From positions 1 to 14,285 of the forward strand of contig JAFLUR010000020.1 of NCBI GenBank assembly GCA_022508725.1: a stretch of DNA of 14,285 bases, written 5' to 3'. Source of the DNA: Oscillospiraceae bacterium (GTDB taxonomy: Bacteria; Bacillota; Clostridia; UBA1381). Each line of letters starts with the position of its first letter. Positions within the stretch are counted from its first letter, which is position 1. The notes below the pieces were generated by a model. That model saw nothing but the letters and a program-made list of their open reading frames with translations, was not told the origin of the DNA and made no database searches. The position numbers and the translations under genes were made by a program. Below are positions 6,566 to 12,533 of the stretch, one piece after another.

Positions 6566-6595
6566 ATACCGAATAAACCGGTGTTTTCTCGGTAT
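6566..6595 (+). other. Stem-loop after the amidase gene
   Basis: ATACCGA (6566-6572) pairs with TCGGTAT (6589-6595), 20 nt after the amidase stop. No T tract follows; instead the MITE begins 1 nt later. It may be a terminator stem whose tail was displaced by the insertion, or part of the insertion target. Confidence 0.45.
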
Positions 6596-6596
6596 A

Positions 6597-6759
6597 AGAG
6601 CCTGTTTGTATTCCTCCGATCGTTAGATTTTTGAGTGGATTTTTCTGCCGGCAAAGTCCGGAATTCGCGGGAATACTTTGTGTATTTCAAGAATTTCGGA
6701 CTTTGCCTGCGGGAAAATATGCCGAAAAGATGATGATTGGAGGATACCAAACAGGCTCT
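6597..6759 (+). mobile_element. Palindromic MITE-like element, complete copy
   Basis: The 163-bp element begins AGAGCCTGTTTG and ends CAAACAGGCTCT, with imperfect 25-bp terminal inverted repeats. The two halves are complementary along most of their length: a strong inner stem GGCAAAGTCCG (6650-6660) / CGGACTTTGCC (6697-6707) leads to a small loop near 6677-6681. No ORF of its own is present, so it would have to move with a transposase in trans. The right half is repeated almost exactly at 14233-14285 in inverse orientation. No clear target-site duplication was seen. Confidence 0.75.
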
Positions 6760-6772
6760 GAAATACAGTGAT

Positions 6773-6818
6773 AAAAAAATTCGAGTATACCGGAAAAACG
6801 TTATACTCGAATTTTTTT
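6773..6818. terminator. Bidirectional intrinsic terminator
   Basis: A perfect 17-bp inverted repeat (6773-6789 and 6802-6818) with A7 on one side and T7 on the other works in both directions. On the minus strand it starts 7 nt after the stop of the 28-codon gene. On the plus strand it is the first real terminator after the amidase gene, although the MITE now lies between them. Confidence 0.88.
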
Positions 6819-6825
6819 CATGGCG

Positions 6826-6912
6826 CTACTTTTTATATTTTTTTATGCAATCGACCACCGCGATCGCAAGGAATATTACACTGCCGACCGCCACACAAAT
6901 ATATTTTCCCAT
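6826..6912 (-). CDS. 28-aa single-TM basic-tailed peptide
   Basis: A complete small gene is visible. The ATG (6912-6910) is preceded by AGGGAG with 8-nt spacing, and 28 codons end in TAG (6828-6826). The peptide starts MGKYICVAVG, has a hydrophobic helix at about residues 4-20, then D21, C22 and a lysine-rich tail KKYKK. A perfect TATAAT promoter lies about 30 bp upstream and a strong terminator follows 7 nt after the stop, giving a predicted mRNA of about 165 nt. One TM helix with a positively charged C-terminal tail is the format of type I toxin peptides and also of small regulatory membrane proteins. No antisense RNA could be confirmed, so neither role is assigned. It is not homologous to anything recognised by eye. 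Confidence 0.65.
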   Translation of the reverse strand: MGKYICVAVGSVIFLAIAVVDCIKKYKK

Positions 6913-6944
6913 AATACGTTCTCCCTGTAATCAAATTTTATATC

Positions 6945-6973
6945 ATTATACTACATTTTTTTATAAATTACAA
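6945..6973 (-). promoter_or_regulatory. Promoter of the 28-aa peptide gene
   Basis: On the minus strand TTGTAA (6973-6968, 4 of 6 consensus bases), a 17-bp spacer and a perfect TATAAT (6950-6945). The predicted start is near 6938, 26 nt before the ATG. Confidence 0.7.
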
Positions 6974-7079
6974 GATATTTTTCGATTTCCGCGGGCGGAC
7001 GGCGGAAGCGACGTATCAAACACATATTATTCCCCGGATTTCCCCTCACCGTTTCTTCTTCCCGGCATAATATATACAG

Positions 7080-7121
7080 AGGGGCGCCGTCCCCTTCCGC
7101 GCGGTCCTTCGCACAGCGCGG
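7080..7121 (+). promoter_or_regulatory. GC-rich double hairpin upstream of the DUF3343 gene
   Basis: AGGGG (7080-7084) pairs with CCCCT (7091-7095), directly followed by CCGCGC (7097-7102) with GCGCGG (7116-7121). They lie 25-66 nt before the DUF3343 start in a locally GC-rich patch. No clear promoter was found for this operon; the sequence from 6974 to 7079 has a CATAAT at about 7074 but no good -35. The hairpins may belong to its leader. Confidence 0.35.
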
Positions 7122-7146
7122 CAATTTTCGGAAACGGGTGATCAAA

Positions 7147-7395
7147 ATGGAATATATAGCAGTAAAAATCGGTTCTGTAAACAGCGCGGCAATGCTCAAA
7201 AAACTTATTAAAAGGCACGGATTTGACTCCTATGTGGTCCATACTCCGGCGCATATCAACAAAGGCGGATGCTCTTATTCGGTTAAATTCGATAAAAACA
7301 TCCTGGATACGGTAAAACGCATATCCCTTGAAAACAATATCCGAATAAAAGGGATATACGCCGACAAAGGCGGTGAATATTATGATCTATCTTGA
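7147..7395 (+). CDS. DUF3343 / putative Se/S carrier-like protein
   Basis: The 82-residue protein resembles DUF3343 (Pfam name Se_S_carrier-like), small proteins thought to accept or carry sulfur or selenium. Visible family features are the N-terminal beta-alpha start IAVKIGSVNSAAMLKKL, the TPAHINKGGCSYSVKF segment with the conserved cysteine (C42), and a C-terminal helix-strand ending KGIYADKGGEYYDL. The ATG at 7147 is chosen over an upstream GTG at 7138 because GGGTGATC, complementary to the 16S 3' end, lies just ahead of the ATG. It overlaps the next gene by 14 nt. DUF3343 genes are regularly found beside class V aminotransferases of the cysteine-desulfurase group, supporting a transfer partnership. 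The substrate is unproven. Confidence 0.8.
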   Translation: MEYIAVKIGSVNSAAMLKKLIKRHGFDSYVVHTPAHINKGGCSYSVKFDKNILDTVKRISLENNIRIKGIYADKGGEYYDLS

Positions 7396-8503
7396 TAATG
7401 CCGCCACCTGCCGCGAAAAGCCGATCTCGGTGTACCGCGACATGGCGTTTTATACCGCGTTTCTCAGCGCGAATGCCGGACGCGGAGGGCATTATCTCAG
7501 CATAAAAGCAGCGGAAAAGATAAGCGATACCGCAATAGAACTTGCGGAGCTTTTCAACATCCCCTCGCCCGCGTCGATCGCGTTTACCCAAAACGCGACC
7601 CTTGCGCTTAATATGGCGATTCTCGGCTGCGGACGCGGCAAGCATATTGTAACGACGTCAATGGAGCACAACAGCGTTCTGCGTCCGGTAAACAGTCTCG
7701 GGCATTACACCGTTGTGAAAGCCGACCGGGAGGGCTTTGTCAATCCTCTGAAAATAAAATCGGCAATACGTCACGACACCGGACTGATCGTAATAAGTCA
7801 TATATCGAATGTATGCGGAAGTATTCAGGATATATACGCGATCTCCGCCGTAGCGGCGGAATTCGGCATACCGGTGCTTCTCGACGCGGCTCAATCCGCC
7901 GGCATAGCCGATATCGACGTCGAAAAAATGAATATCTCGATGCTTGCGTTTTCGGGACACAAGGGACTTATGGGGCCTCTCGGCACCGGCGGACTTTATG
8001 TACGCGATGAAAAAATGCTTGAGCCGGTAATAACGGGCGGCACGGGCAGCAGCTCGGAAAATCTTGAGCAGCCTCTCAATATGCCCGACATACTGCACAG
8101 CGGGACCATGAACACTCCCGCGATAGCAGCTCTGGGCGCCGGAGTGCGTTTCATAAAAAAACACACTCCCGCCGCAATACTTGCTCATGAAAGAGAGCTT
8201 GCGGGAAAATTTATTTCGGAGCTCAACAACATGGATAATGTCATCGTATACGGAAGCAATGACATAAGCAGGCGCAACGGCACCGTTTCGTTCAATATAT
8301 ACAATACCGACAGCAACCGTGTCTCGGACATTCTCAATGACAAATACAGAATACTTGTTCGCAGCGGCTGGCACTGTGCGTATACCGCACACCGGACGAT
8401 CGGCAGCGAAAACGGCGCCGTCCGTGCAAGCTTCGGTTTTTTCAATACCGTGAGAGATGTAAAAAGAGCGGTTGACGCGATAAACGATATAAGGAAAAGG
8501 TAA
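7382..8503 (+). CDS. Cysteine desulfurase-like class V aminotransferase
   Basis: The 373-residue PLP enzyme likely releases sulfur (or selenium) from cysteine (or selenocysteine) as an enzyme-bound persulfide. Fold-type I motifs are in order: LDNAAT at 4-9, FTQNATLALN, H96 in SMEHNSV, SHISNVCG, D158 and Q161 in LLDAAQSAG, the PLP lysine K184 in FSGHKG, and C322 in RSGWHCAYTAH, the position of the persulfide cysteine in the SufS/CsdB-like group. It resembles the EF2568-type subfamily known from selenium-dependent hydroxylase regions. The ATG at 7382 has AAGGCGGTG upstream, lying inside the DUF3343 gene; a GTG at 7373 is less likely. The gene ends shortly before a convergent terminator. SufU/IscU and tRNA-thiolation genes are absent nearby, so the DUF3343 protein is the obvious candidate acceptor. 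Confidence 0.87.
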   Translation: MIYLDNAATCREKPISVYRDMAFYTAFLSANAGRGGHYLSIKAAEKISDTAIELAELFNIPSPASIAFTQNATLALNMAILGCGRGKHIVTTSMEHNSVLRPVNSLGHYTVVKADREGFVNPLKIKSAIRHDTGLIVISHISNVCGSIQDIYAISAVAAEFGIPVLLDAAQSAGIADIDVEKMNISMLAFSGHKGLMGPLGTGGLYVRDEKMLEPVITGGTGSSSENLEQPLNMPDILHSGTMNTPAIAALGAGVRFIKKHTPAAILAHERELAGKFISELNNMDNVIVYGSNDISRRNGTVSFNIYNTDSNRVSDILNDKYRILVRSGWHCAYTAHRTIGSENGAVRASFGFFNTVRDVKRAVDAINDIRKR

Positions 8504-8532
8504 AAAAGCGCAGAACCCGCTTGCGGGCAGGC

Positions 8533-8559
8533 ATAAAAAATGCCCGCAAAAGCGGGCAT
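8533..8559 (-). terminator. Terminator of the GT2-ireB-proBA-znuCB operon
   Basis: On the minus strand ATGCCCGC (8559-8552), loop TTTT, GCGGGCAT (8547-8540), then T6. It starts 17 nt after the znuB stop. The plus strand can form an alternative stem, GCGGGCA (8523-8529) with TGCCCGC (8541-8547), but without a T tract, so termination of the desulfurase transcript is less clear. Confidence 0.85.
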
Positions 8560-8575
8560 TGCTCAGATACTTCCG

Positions 8576-9379
8576 TTATTTATTGTTCCCTCTCACAACA
8601 GCGGTAACGATAAGGACCAGAACTCCTATTATCACGATACTTCCTCCGGGACGCAGATCGAGATAATACGATACAAACAATCCCGACACGGTGAAAAGAA
8701 ACGCAAACATGATCGAGTACATAAACGTCTGCTTATAGCTTCTCGCGACGATCATACTGCACGCAACGGGTATTACCATAAGAGATGAGATCATAAGCGC
8801 GCCGACCGTTCTCGATGCGACCGATACGGCTATGGCGGTAATAAGCATAAATATAAAATTTATTCTTTTTACCGGCACTCCGGCTATCTGCGCCGCCTCT
8901 TCATCAAAGGTAATATAATAAAGCTCCCTGTAAAGAGTTGCCGACACCGTTATCACCACAGCGCACAATCCGACGGTGAGATATACTTCAAAATCCGATA
9001 TTGCCACAATGGAACCGAACATAAAGCTGTTGAAATTCGCGGCGTTTTTCACAAATCCCGAAAACAGCGCCGTAAGTCCCACTCCCGCCGAAAGCGTCAC
9101 CGCCGTTGATATTTCCGCGTATTTCCCGAATATCCTGCGGAACAGCTCAATGCTCATAACTCCCAAAAACGCAAAAATCACCGCCCCGACAACGGGATTT
9201 ATTCCAATCATAAGACCGAACGCAACTCCCGCAAGCGCGGAATGGGACGCGGCATCCCCCACCGCCGAAAGCCTTTTCAAAACAATGATCACTCCTATGC
9301 ACGGAGCTATCACCGATATAAGCACGGCAACCAAAAACGCTCTCTGCATAAATTCATAATTAAATATATCCGGTATCAT
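8576..9379 (-). CDS. znuB: Zinc/manganese-type ABC transporter permease (ABC-3 family)
   Basis: The 267-residue integral membrane protein has about eight hydrophobic helices and the family segments AVGDAASHSALAGVAFG (about 38-54) and RTVGALMISSLMVIPVACS, where the permease contacts the ATPase and the metal path. This is the transmembrane part of a Znu/Mnt-type uptake system; zinc is more likely but manganese cannot be excluded by sequence. The start overlaps the stop of the ATPase gene by 4 nt (ATGA), indicating translational coupling. It is the last gene before the terminator. The substrate-binding lipoprotein (ZnuA) is not in the window, so the set here is incomplete. Confidence 0.88.
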   Translation of the reverse strand: MIPDIFNYEFMQRAFLVAVLISVIAPCIGVIIVLKRLSAVGDAASHSALAGVAFGLMIGINPVVGAVIFAFLGVMSIELFRRIFGKYAEISTAVTLSAGVGLTALFSGFVKNAANFNSFMFGSIVAISDFEVYLTVGLCAVVITVSATLYRELYYITFDEEAAQIAGVPVKRINFIFMLITAIAVSVASRTVGALMISSLMVIPVACSMIVARSYKQTFMYSIMFAFLFTVSGLFVSYYLDLRPGGSIVIIGVLVLIVTAVVRGNNK

Positions 9380-10110
9380 CGATGATGACCGTCCTTTCTG
9401 CCGAGATTTTTCAGCTTTTGTTCGCTCAGCTTATCCTTTTCGTAAAGCTCCGCACCGCCGTCCGACAGTACAAGCAGCTTGTTTGAAACGCTTATGAGTG
9501 AGGGTATGTCATGGTTTGTCATAACTATGCTTATTCCGCTTTTATTGAGTCCCGTTATGATTTCGGTTATCGCGTCTACGGAAGGCGCGTCAACGCCGAC
9601 CGTCGGCTCATCGAGAAATATAAGCTCCGGTTCGCTTACCAGTGCCCTCGCTATAAACACCCTCTGCTGCTGTCCTCCCGAAAGACGCCCTATCAGTCTT
9701 TCGGAATATTCCGACATTCCGACCTTTTCAAGAGCTCTGTCAACCTCTTCTCCGAGCCGCGCACCGGTTATTCCCATTCTACGCATGGCTTTGCGTTTGG
9801 AATACAATCCCGCCGATACCGTTTCCCTTACCGTTGTCGGAAAATCCGAATTAAAGGATGCCGCTTTTTGGGATACATAGCCTATTTTTGAATAATCTTT
9901 AAAGGATTTTCTTTCCTTTCCCAAAAGATATATCTCTCCGCTCTTCACCGGCAGCAGTCCGAGTATCAATTTTATCAGAGTGCTTTTCCCCGTTCCGTTA
10001 GAGCCGATAATTCCGATAAAATCCCCCCGTTCCATCCTAAATGAAATATTCTCGAAAACCTCCTCGTCCGAATATGCAAAGCTAAGTCCTTTCACTTCAA
10101 GTATACTCAT
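9376..10110 (-). CDS. znuC: Zinc/manganese-type ABC transporter ATP-binding protein
   Basis: The 244-residue ATPase shows all core ABC motifs: Walker A GSNGTGKST (36-44), Q-loop Q81 in GYVSQK, signature LSGGQQQ (143-149), Walker B LIFLDEP (163-169), and H-loop H200 in TNHD. Length and the order of neighbours fit ZnuC. The C-terminus ends in Gly-His-His-Arg, which may be chance. GGAGG 8 nt before the ATG gives a strong start. The gap to proA upstream is 20 nt with no promoter, so it is probably co-transcribed with proBA. No obvious Zur-type operator was seen directly upstream. Confidence 0.9.
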   Translation of the reverse strand: MSILEVKGLSFAYSDEEVFENISFRMERGDFIGIIGSNGTGKSTLIKLILGLLPVKSGEIYLLGKERKSFKDYSKIGYVSQKAASFNSDFPTTVRETVSAGLYSKRKAMRRMGITGARLGEEVDRALEKVGMSEYSERLIGRLSGGQQQRVFIARALVSEPELIFLDEPTVGVDAPSVDAITEIITGLNKSGISIVMTNHDIPSLISVSNKLLVLSDGGAELYEKDKLSEQKLKNLGRKDGHHR

Positions 10111-10130
10111 TCAAAATCCTCCGCAGAGCC

Positions 10131-11372
10131 TCATCTTATCTGACCGTTTCCGTATATGACATATTTCGTTGAGGTAAGCTCCCTGAGTCCCATGGGACCT
10201 CTTGCATGGATTTTCTGTGTGCTTATTCCGATTTCCGCCCCGAAACCGAATTCAAATCCGTCGGTAAATCTTGTGGACGCATTGACATATACCGCCGCGG
10301 CATCGACCTCGTTCAAGAATTTTTGCGCGTTGAAATAATCGGTCGTAACAATAGCCTCCGAATGTTTGGTATTGTACTTGTTTATATGCGCTATCGCGGC
10401 GTCAATGCCGTCAACGACCTTTACGGATATTATATAATCGTTGTATTCGGTGTAATAATCCTCCTCATCCGCCGCCTTTATGCCGGGATATATTTTCATA
10501 CATTCCTCACAGCCGCGTATTTCAACGCCTTTTTCTTTGAGCGCGTCAAACGCCGCCGGGATAAATTCCGCCGCGGAGCTTCTTGCCACAAGCAGGGTTT
10601 CCGCCGCGTTGCACACCGACGGACGGCTTGTTTTTGCGTTTATGAGAATATCCAGAGCCATAGCCTTGTCGTATTTTTCGTCAATATATATATGACAGTT
10701 TCCCGAACCGGTCTCGATTACCGGAATATCGGCGTTTTCCACGACCGCTTTTATAAGTCCTTTTCCGCCGCGCGGGATAAGCACATCGACATACTCACGA
10801 AGCCGCATAAGCTCCGCCGCCGTTTCCCTTGAGGTATCCTCCACGAGATTTATGCTGCCCTCCGGTATACCCGCGCCGTACGCCGCATCCTGCATTATTT
10901 TGACTATCGCCTTGTTTGAATTCACAGCCTCGCTGCCGCCTCTCAGAATGACCGCGTTTGAGGTTTTCAGGCAAAGCGCCGCCGCGTCCGCCGTTACGTT
11001 CGGGCGTGACTCGTATATGATGGCGATAACGCCTATCGGGACTCTTTTTTGACCTATTTCGAGTCCGTTCGGTCTTTTTTCCATTCTTATCGTCTCGCCG
11101 ATAGGATCGTCAAGATCCTTTACCTTTCTCACCCCGTTCGCTATATCATCTATTCTTTCCTTGGTAAGCAAAAGCCTGTCTGTCATGGCCTTGCTCATTC
11201 CGTTTTCGGTCGCCGCGTCAACATCGATTCTGTTTGCACATATTATCTCGTCCGCTCTTTCGCACAGCGCCGCGGCTATAGCCTCAAGAGCGTCGTTTTT
11301 TGTCTTTGCGGATATATTTGCAAGTGAATATGACGCCTGCTTCGCAAGCGCTCCCATCTCTTTAAGTTCCAT
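10131..11372 (-). CDS. proA: Gamma-glutamyl phosphate reductase (ProA)
   Basis: The 413-residue enzyme reduces gamma-glutamyl phosphate with NADPH to glutamate semialdehyde, the second step of proline synthesis. It belongs to the aldehyde dehydrogenase superfamily: VPIGVIAIIYESRPNVTADAA (111-131 region), ILRGGSEA for cofactor contact, and the catalytic C254 in KTSRPSVCNAAETLL. The end GPMGLRELTSTKYVIYGNGQIR is typical of ProA. The start has AAAGGGAG upstream, inside the end of proB, with a 6-nt gap between the genes. Length is normal (about 415). Confidence 0.96.
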   Translation of the reverse strand: MELKEMGALAKQASYSLANISAKTKNDALEAIAAALCERADEIICANRIDVDAATENGMSKAMTDRLLLTKERIDDIANGVRKVKDLDDPIGETIRMEKRPNGLEIGQKRVPIGVIAIIYESRPNVTADAAALCLKTSNAVILRGGSEAVNSNKAIVKIMQDAAYGAGIPEGSINLVEDTSRETAAELMRLREYVDVLIPRGGKGLIKAVVENADIPVIETGSGNCHIYIDEKYDKAMALDILINAKTSRPSVCNAAETLLVARSSAAEFIPAAFDALKEKGVEIRGCEECMKIYPGIKAADEEDYYTEYNDYIISVKVVDGIDAAIAHINKYNTKHSEAIVTTDYFNAQKFLNEVDAAAVYVNASTRFTDGFEFGFGAEIGISTQKIHARGPMGLRELTSTKYVIYGNGQIR

Positions 11373-11378
11373 AATTCA

Positions 11379-12191
11379 TTACTCCCTTTCCGAATGACCG
11401 CCCGGAACAAAGATCGTGCCTCCCGGTCTTCCCTCCAGCAGATCATATATGATTTCCGGCTTTTCTCCGTTTGCTATGACCATATAAACCCCGGCGTCCG
11501 CCGCGATCTTCGCCGCTTCAAGCTTTGTCACCATACCGCCGGTGCCGAGACCCGACACCGAGCCGGTCGCCGCGTGCATTACCTCGTCCGTATCATATAC
11601 CACGGGCATAAGCCTTGCATTTTTATTTATATGCGGATCCGAGTCGTAAAGTCCCTCTATATCCGAAAACAATATAAGCAGGTCGGCGTCGGTCATTGCC
11701 GCGACGATTGCCGAAAGGGTATCGTTGTCGCCTATTTCTATTTCATCCGTCGCGACGGTATCGTTTTCGTTTACGACCGGTATGATACCCATTTCCAAAA
11801 GCGCCGACATTGTGTTCTGCGTGTTCCTCTTTCTTCTCGGTATCGCTATATCGTCCCTTGTAAGCAGTATCTGCGCCACCGTATTGTTGTATTCCGAAAA
11901 CAGCTTATCATACAGATACATAAGCTCGCACTGACCGACGGCGGCTATAGCCTGCTTTTTCCGCATATCATGATCGCCGTCCCTGAGATTAAGCTTTCCC
12001 TTCGCTATTCCTATGGCGCCCGACGATACGAGTATTATTTCCTTTCCCCGGTTGGTAAGATCCGATAATATCCTCGCAATGCGGTCTATTCTCCGCAAAT
12101 TCATTTTCCCGGTCGGATAGGTAAGGGTGCTTGTTCCGACCTTTACCACAATTCTCTCAGACCTTACTATCTCATTGAGTATTTTTTCCAT
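11379..12191 (-). CDS. proB: Glutamate 5-kinase (ProB), PUA-less form
   Basis: The 270-residue enzyme phosphorylates glutamate, the first and feedback-controlled step of proline synthesis. The amino-acid kinase fold is shown by VVKVGTSTL (15-23), VSSGAIGIAKGKL (55-67), NENDTVATDEIEIGDNDTLSA (about 141-161), LFSDIEGLYD and GTGGMVTKLEAAK (about 216-228). It stops right after the kinase domain (GGTIFVPGGHSERE), lacking the C-terminal PUA domain of about 100 residues found in many ProB proteins. AAAGGAG 7 nt before the ATG supports the start. It precedes proA by 6 nt. Confidence 0.95.
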   Translation of the reverse strand: MEKILNEIVRSERIVVKVGTSTLTYPTGKMNLRRIDRIARILSDLTNRGKEIILVSSGAIGIAKGKLNLRDGDHDMRKKQAIAAVGQCELMYLYDKLFSEYNNTVAQILLTRDDIAIPRRKRNTQNTMSALLEMGIIPVVNENDTVATDEIEIGDNDTLSAIVAAMTDADLLILFSDIEGLYDSDPHINKNARLMPVVYDTDEVMHAATGSVSGLGTGGMVTKLEAAKIAADAGVYMVIANGEKPEIIYDLLEGRPGGTIFVPGGHSERE

Positions 12192-12229
12192 CGTATACTC
12201 CTTTGCATGATTCCGTATTTTTATGTATC

Positions 12230-12256
12230 CGTCCGGAAAATACCGTAATCCGGACG
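12230..12256. other. Stem-loop between ireB and proB
   Basis: CGTCCGGA (12230-12237) and TCCGGACG (12249-12256) form a perfect 8-bp stem with an 11-nt loop. On the minus strand no T tract follows, so it is not a good terminator; it may reduce or stabilise read-through into proBA. The gap between ireB and proB (73 nt) is the longest in this operon, and no convincing promoter or T-box is visible in it. Confidence 0.45.
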
Positions 12257-12264
12257 AAATTTTA

Positions 12265-12519
12265 TCAATCCAGCGTTTTTATATAATTCTTCACAAACTC
12301 CTCAAGCAGCTCGTCCCTTTCGATCCTGACGATCATCGATCTTGCGCCGTTGTAGCTTGTTATATATGTCGGATCTCCCGAAAGGATATAGCCTATTATC
12401 TGACTTATCGGATCGTAGCCCTTTTCCTGAAGAGCGCCGTACACGTTGCTCATTATTTCGCGCACTTCCTTCTCCTTGTCGTTGTTTACGTTGAATTTCA
12501 TTGTTTCGTTCAAATCCAT
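12265..12519 (-). CDS. ireB: IreB / UPF0297 family regulatory protein
   Basis: The 84-residue protein matches UPF0297 (YrzL in Bacillus; IreB in Enterococcus) over its entire length: the N-terminal LNETMKFNV strand, the VYGALQEKGYDPISQIIGYILSGDPTYITSYNGAR core, and the C-terminal LLEEFVKNYI helix. IreB in enterococci is phosphorylated on N-terminal threonines by the PASTA kinase IreK and lowers cephalosporin resistance. Here one threonine (T6) is in that region. The gene is usually beside alaS, ruvX (yrrK) and yrzB; here it lies 14 nt after a GT2 glycosyltransferase. GGAGG 9 nt ahead of the ATG defines the start. Confidence 0.92.
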   Translation of the reverse strand: MDLNETMKFNVNNDKEKEVREIMSNVYGALQEKGYDPISQIIGYILSGDPTYITSYNGARSMIVRIERDELLEEFVKNYIKTLD

Positions 12520-12533
12520 TTTCCCGGTCCTCC

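Noticed and set aside
6597..6759. Simple terminator or REP-like hairpin instead of a mobile element
   Set aside because: The 25-bp terminal inverted repeats and a second near-identical copy elsewhere favour a MITE.
6737..7141. 134-codon plus-strand frame
   Set aside because: It begins inside the MITE and reads through a perfect terminator and the opposite 28-aa gene; it has no ribosome binding site or domain.
7658..8392. 244-codon minus-strand frame
   Set aside because: It is antisense to the desulfurase gene, whose PLP motifs are complete.
10206..12068. Long plus-strand open frames (208 and 224 codons) opposite proA and proB
   Set aside because: They are antisense to unambiguous proBA and show basic, low-information sequence without motifs.
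12192..12264. T-box or separate promoter for proBA
   Set aside because: The 73-nt gap is too short for a T-box, and the best promoter-like match has a 20-bp spacer.
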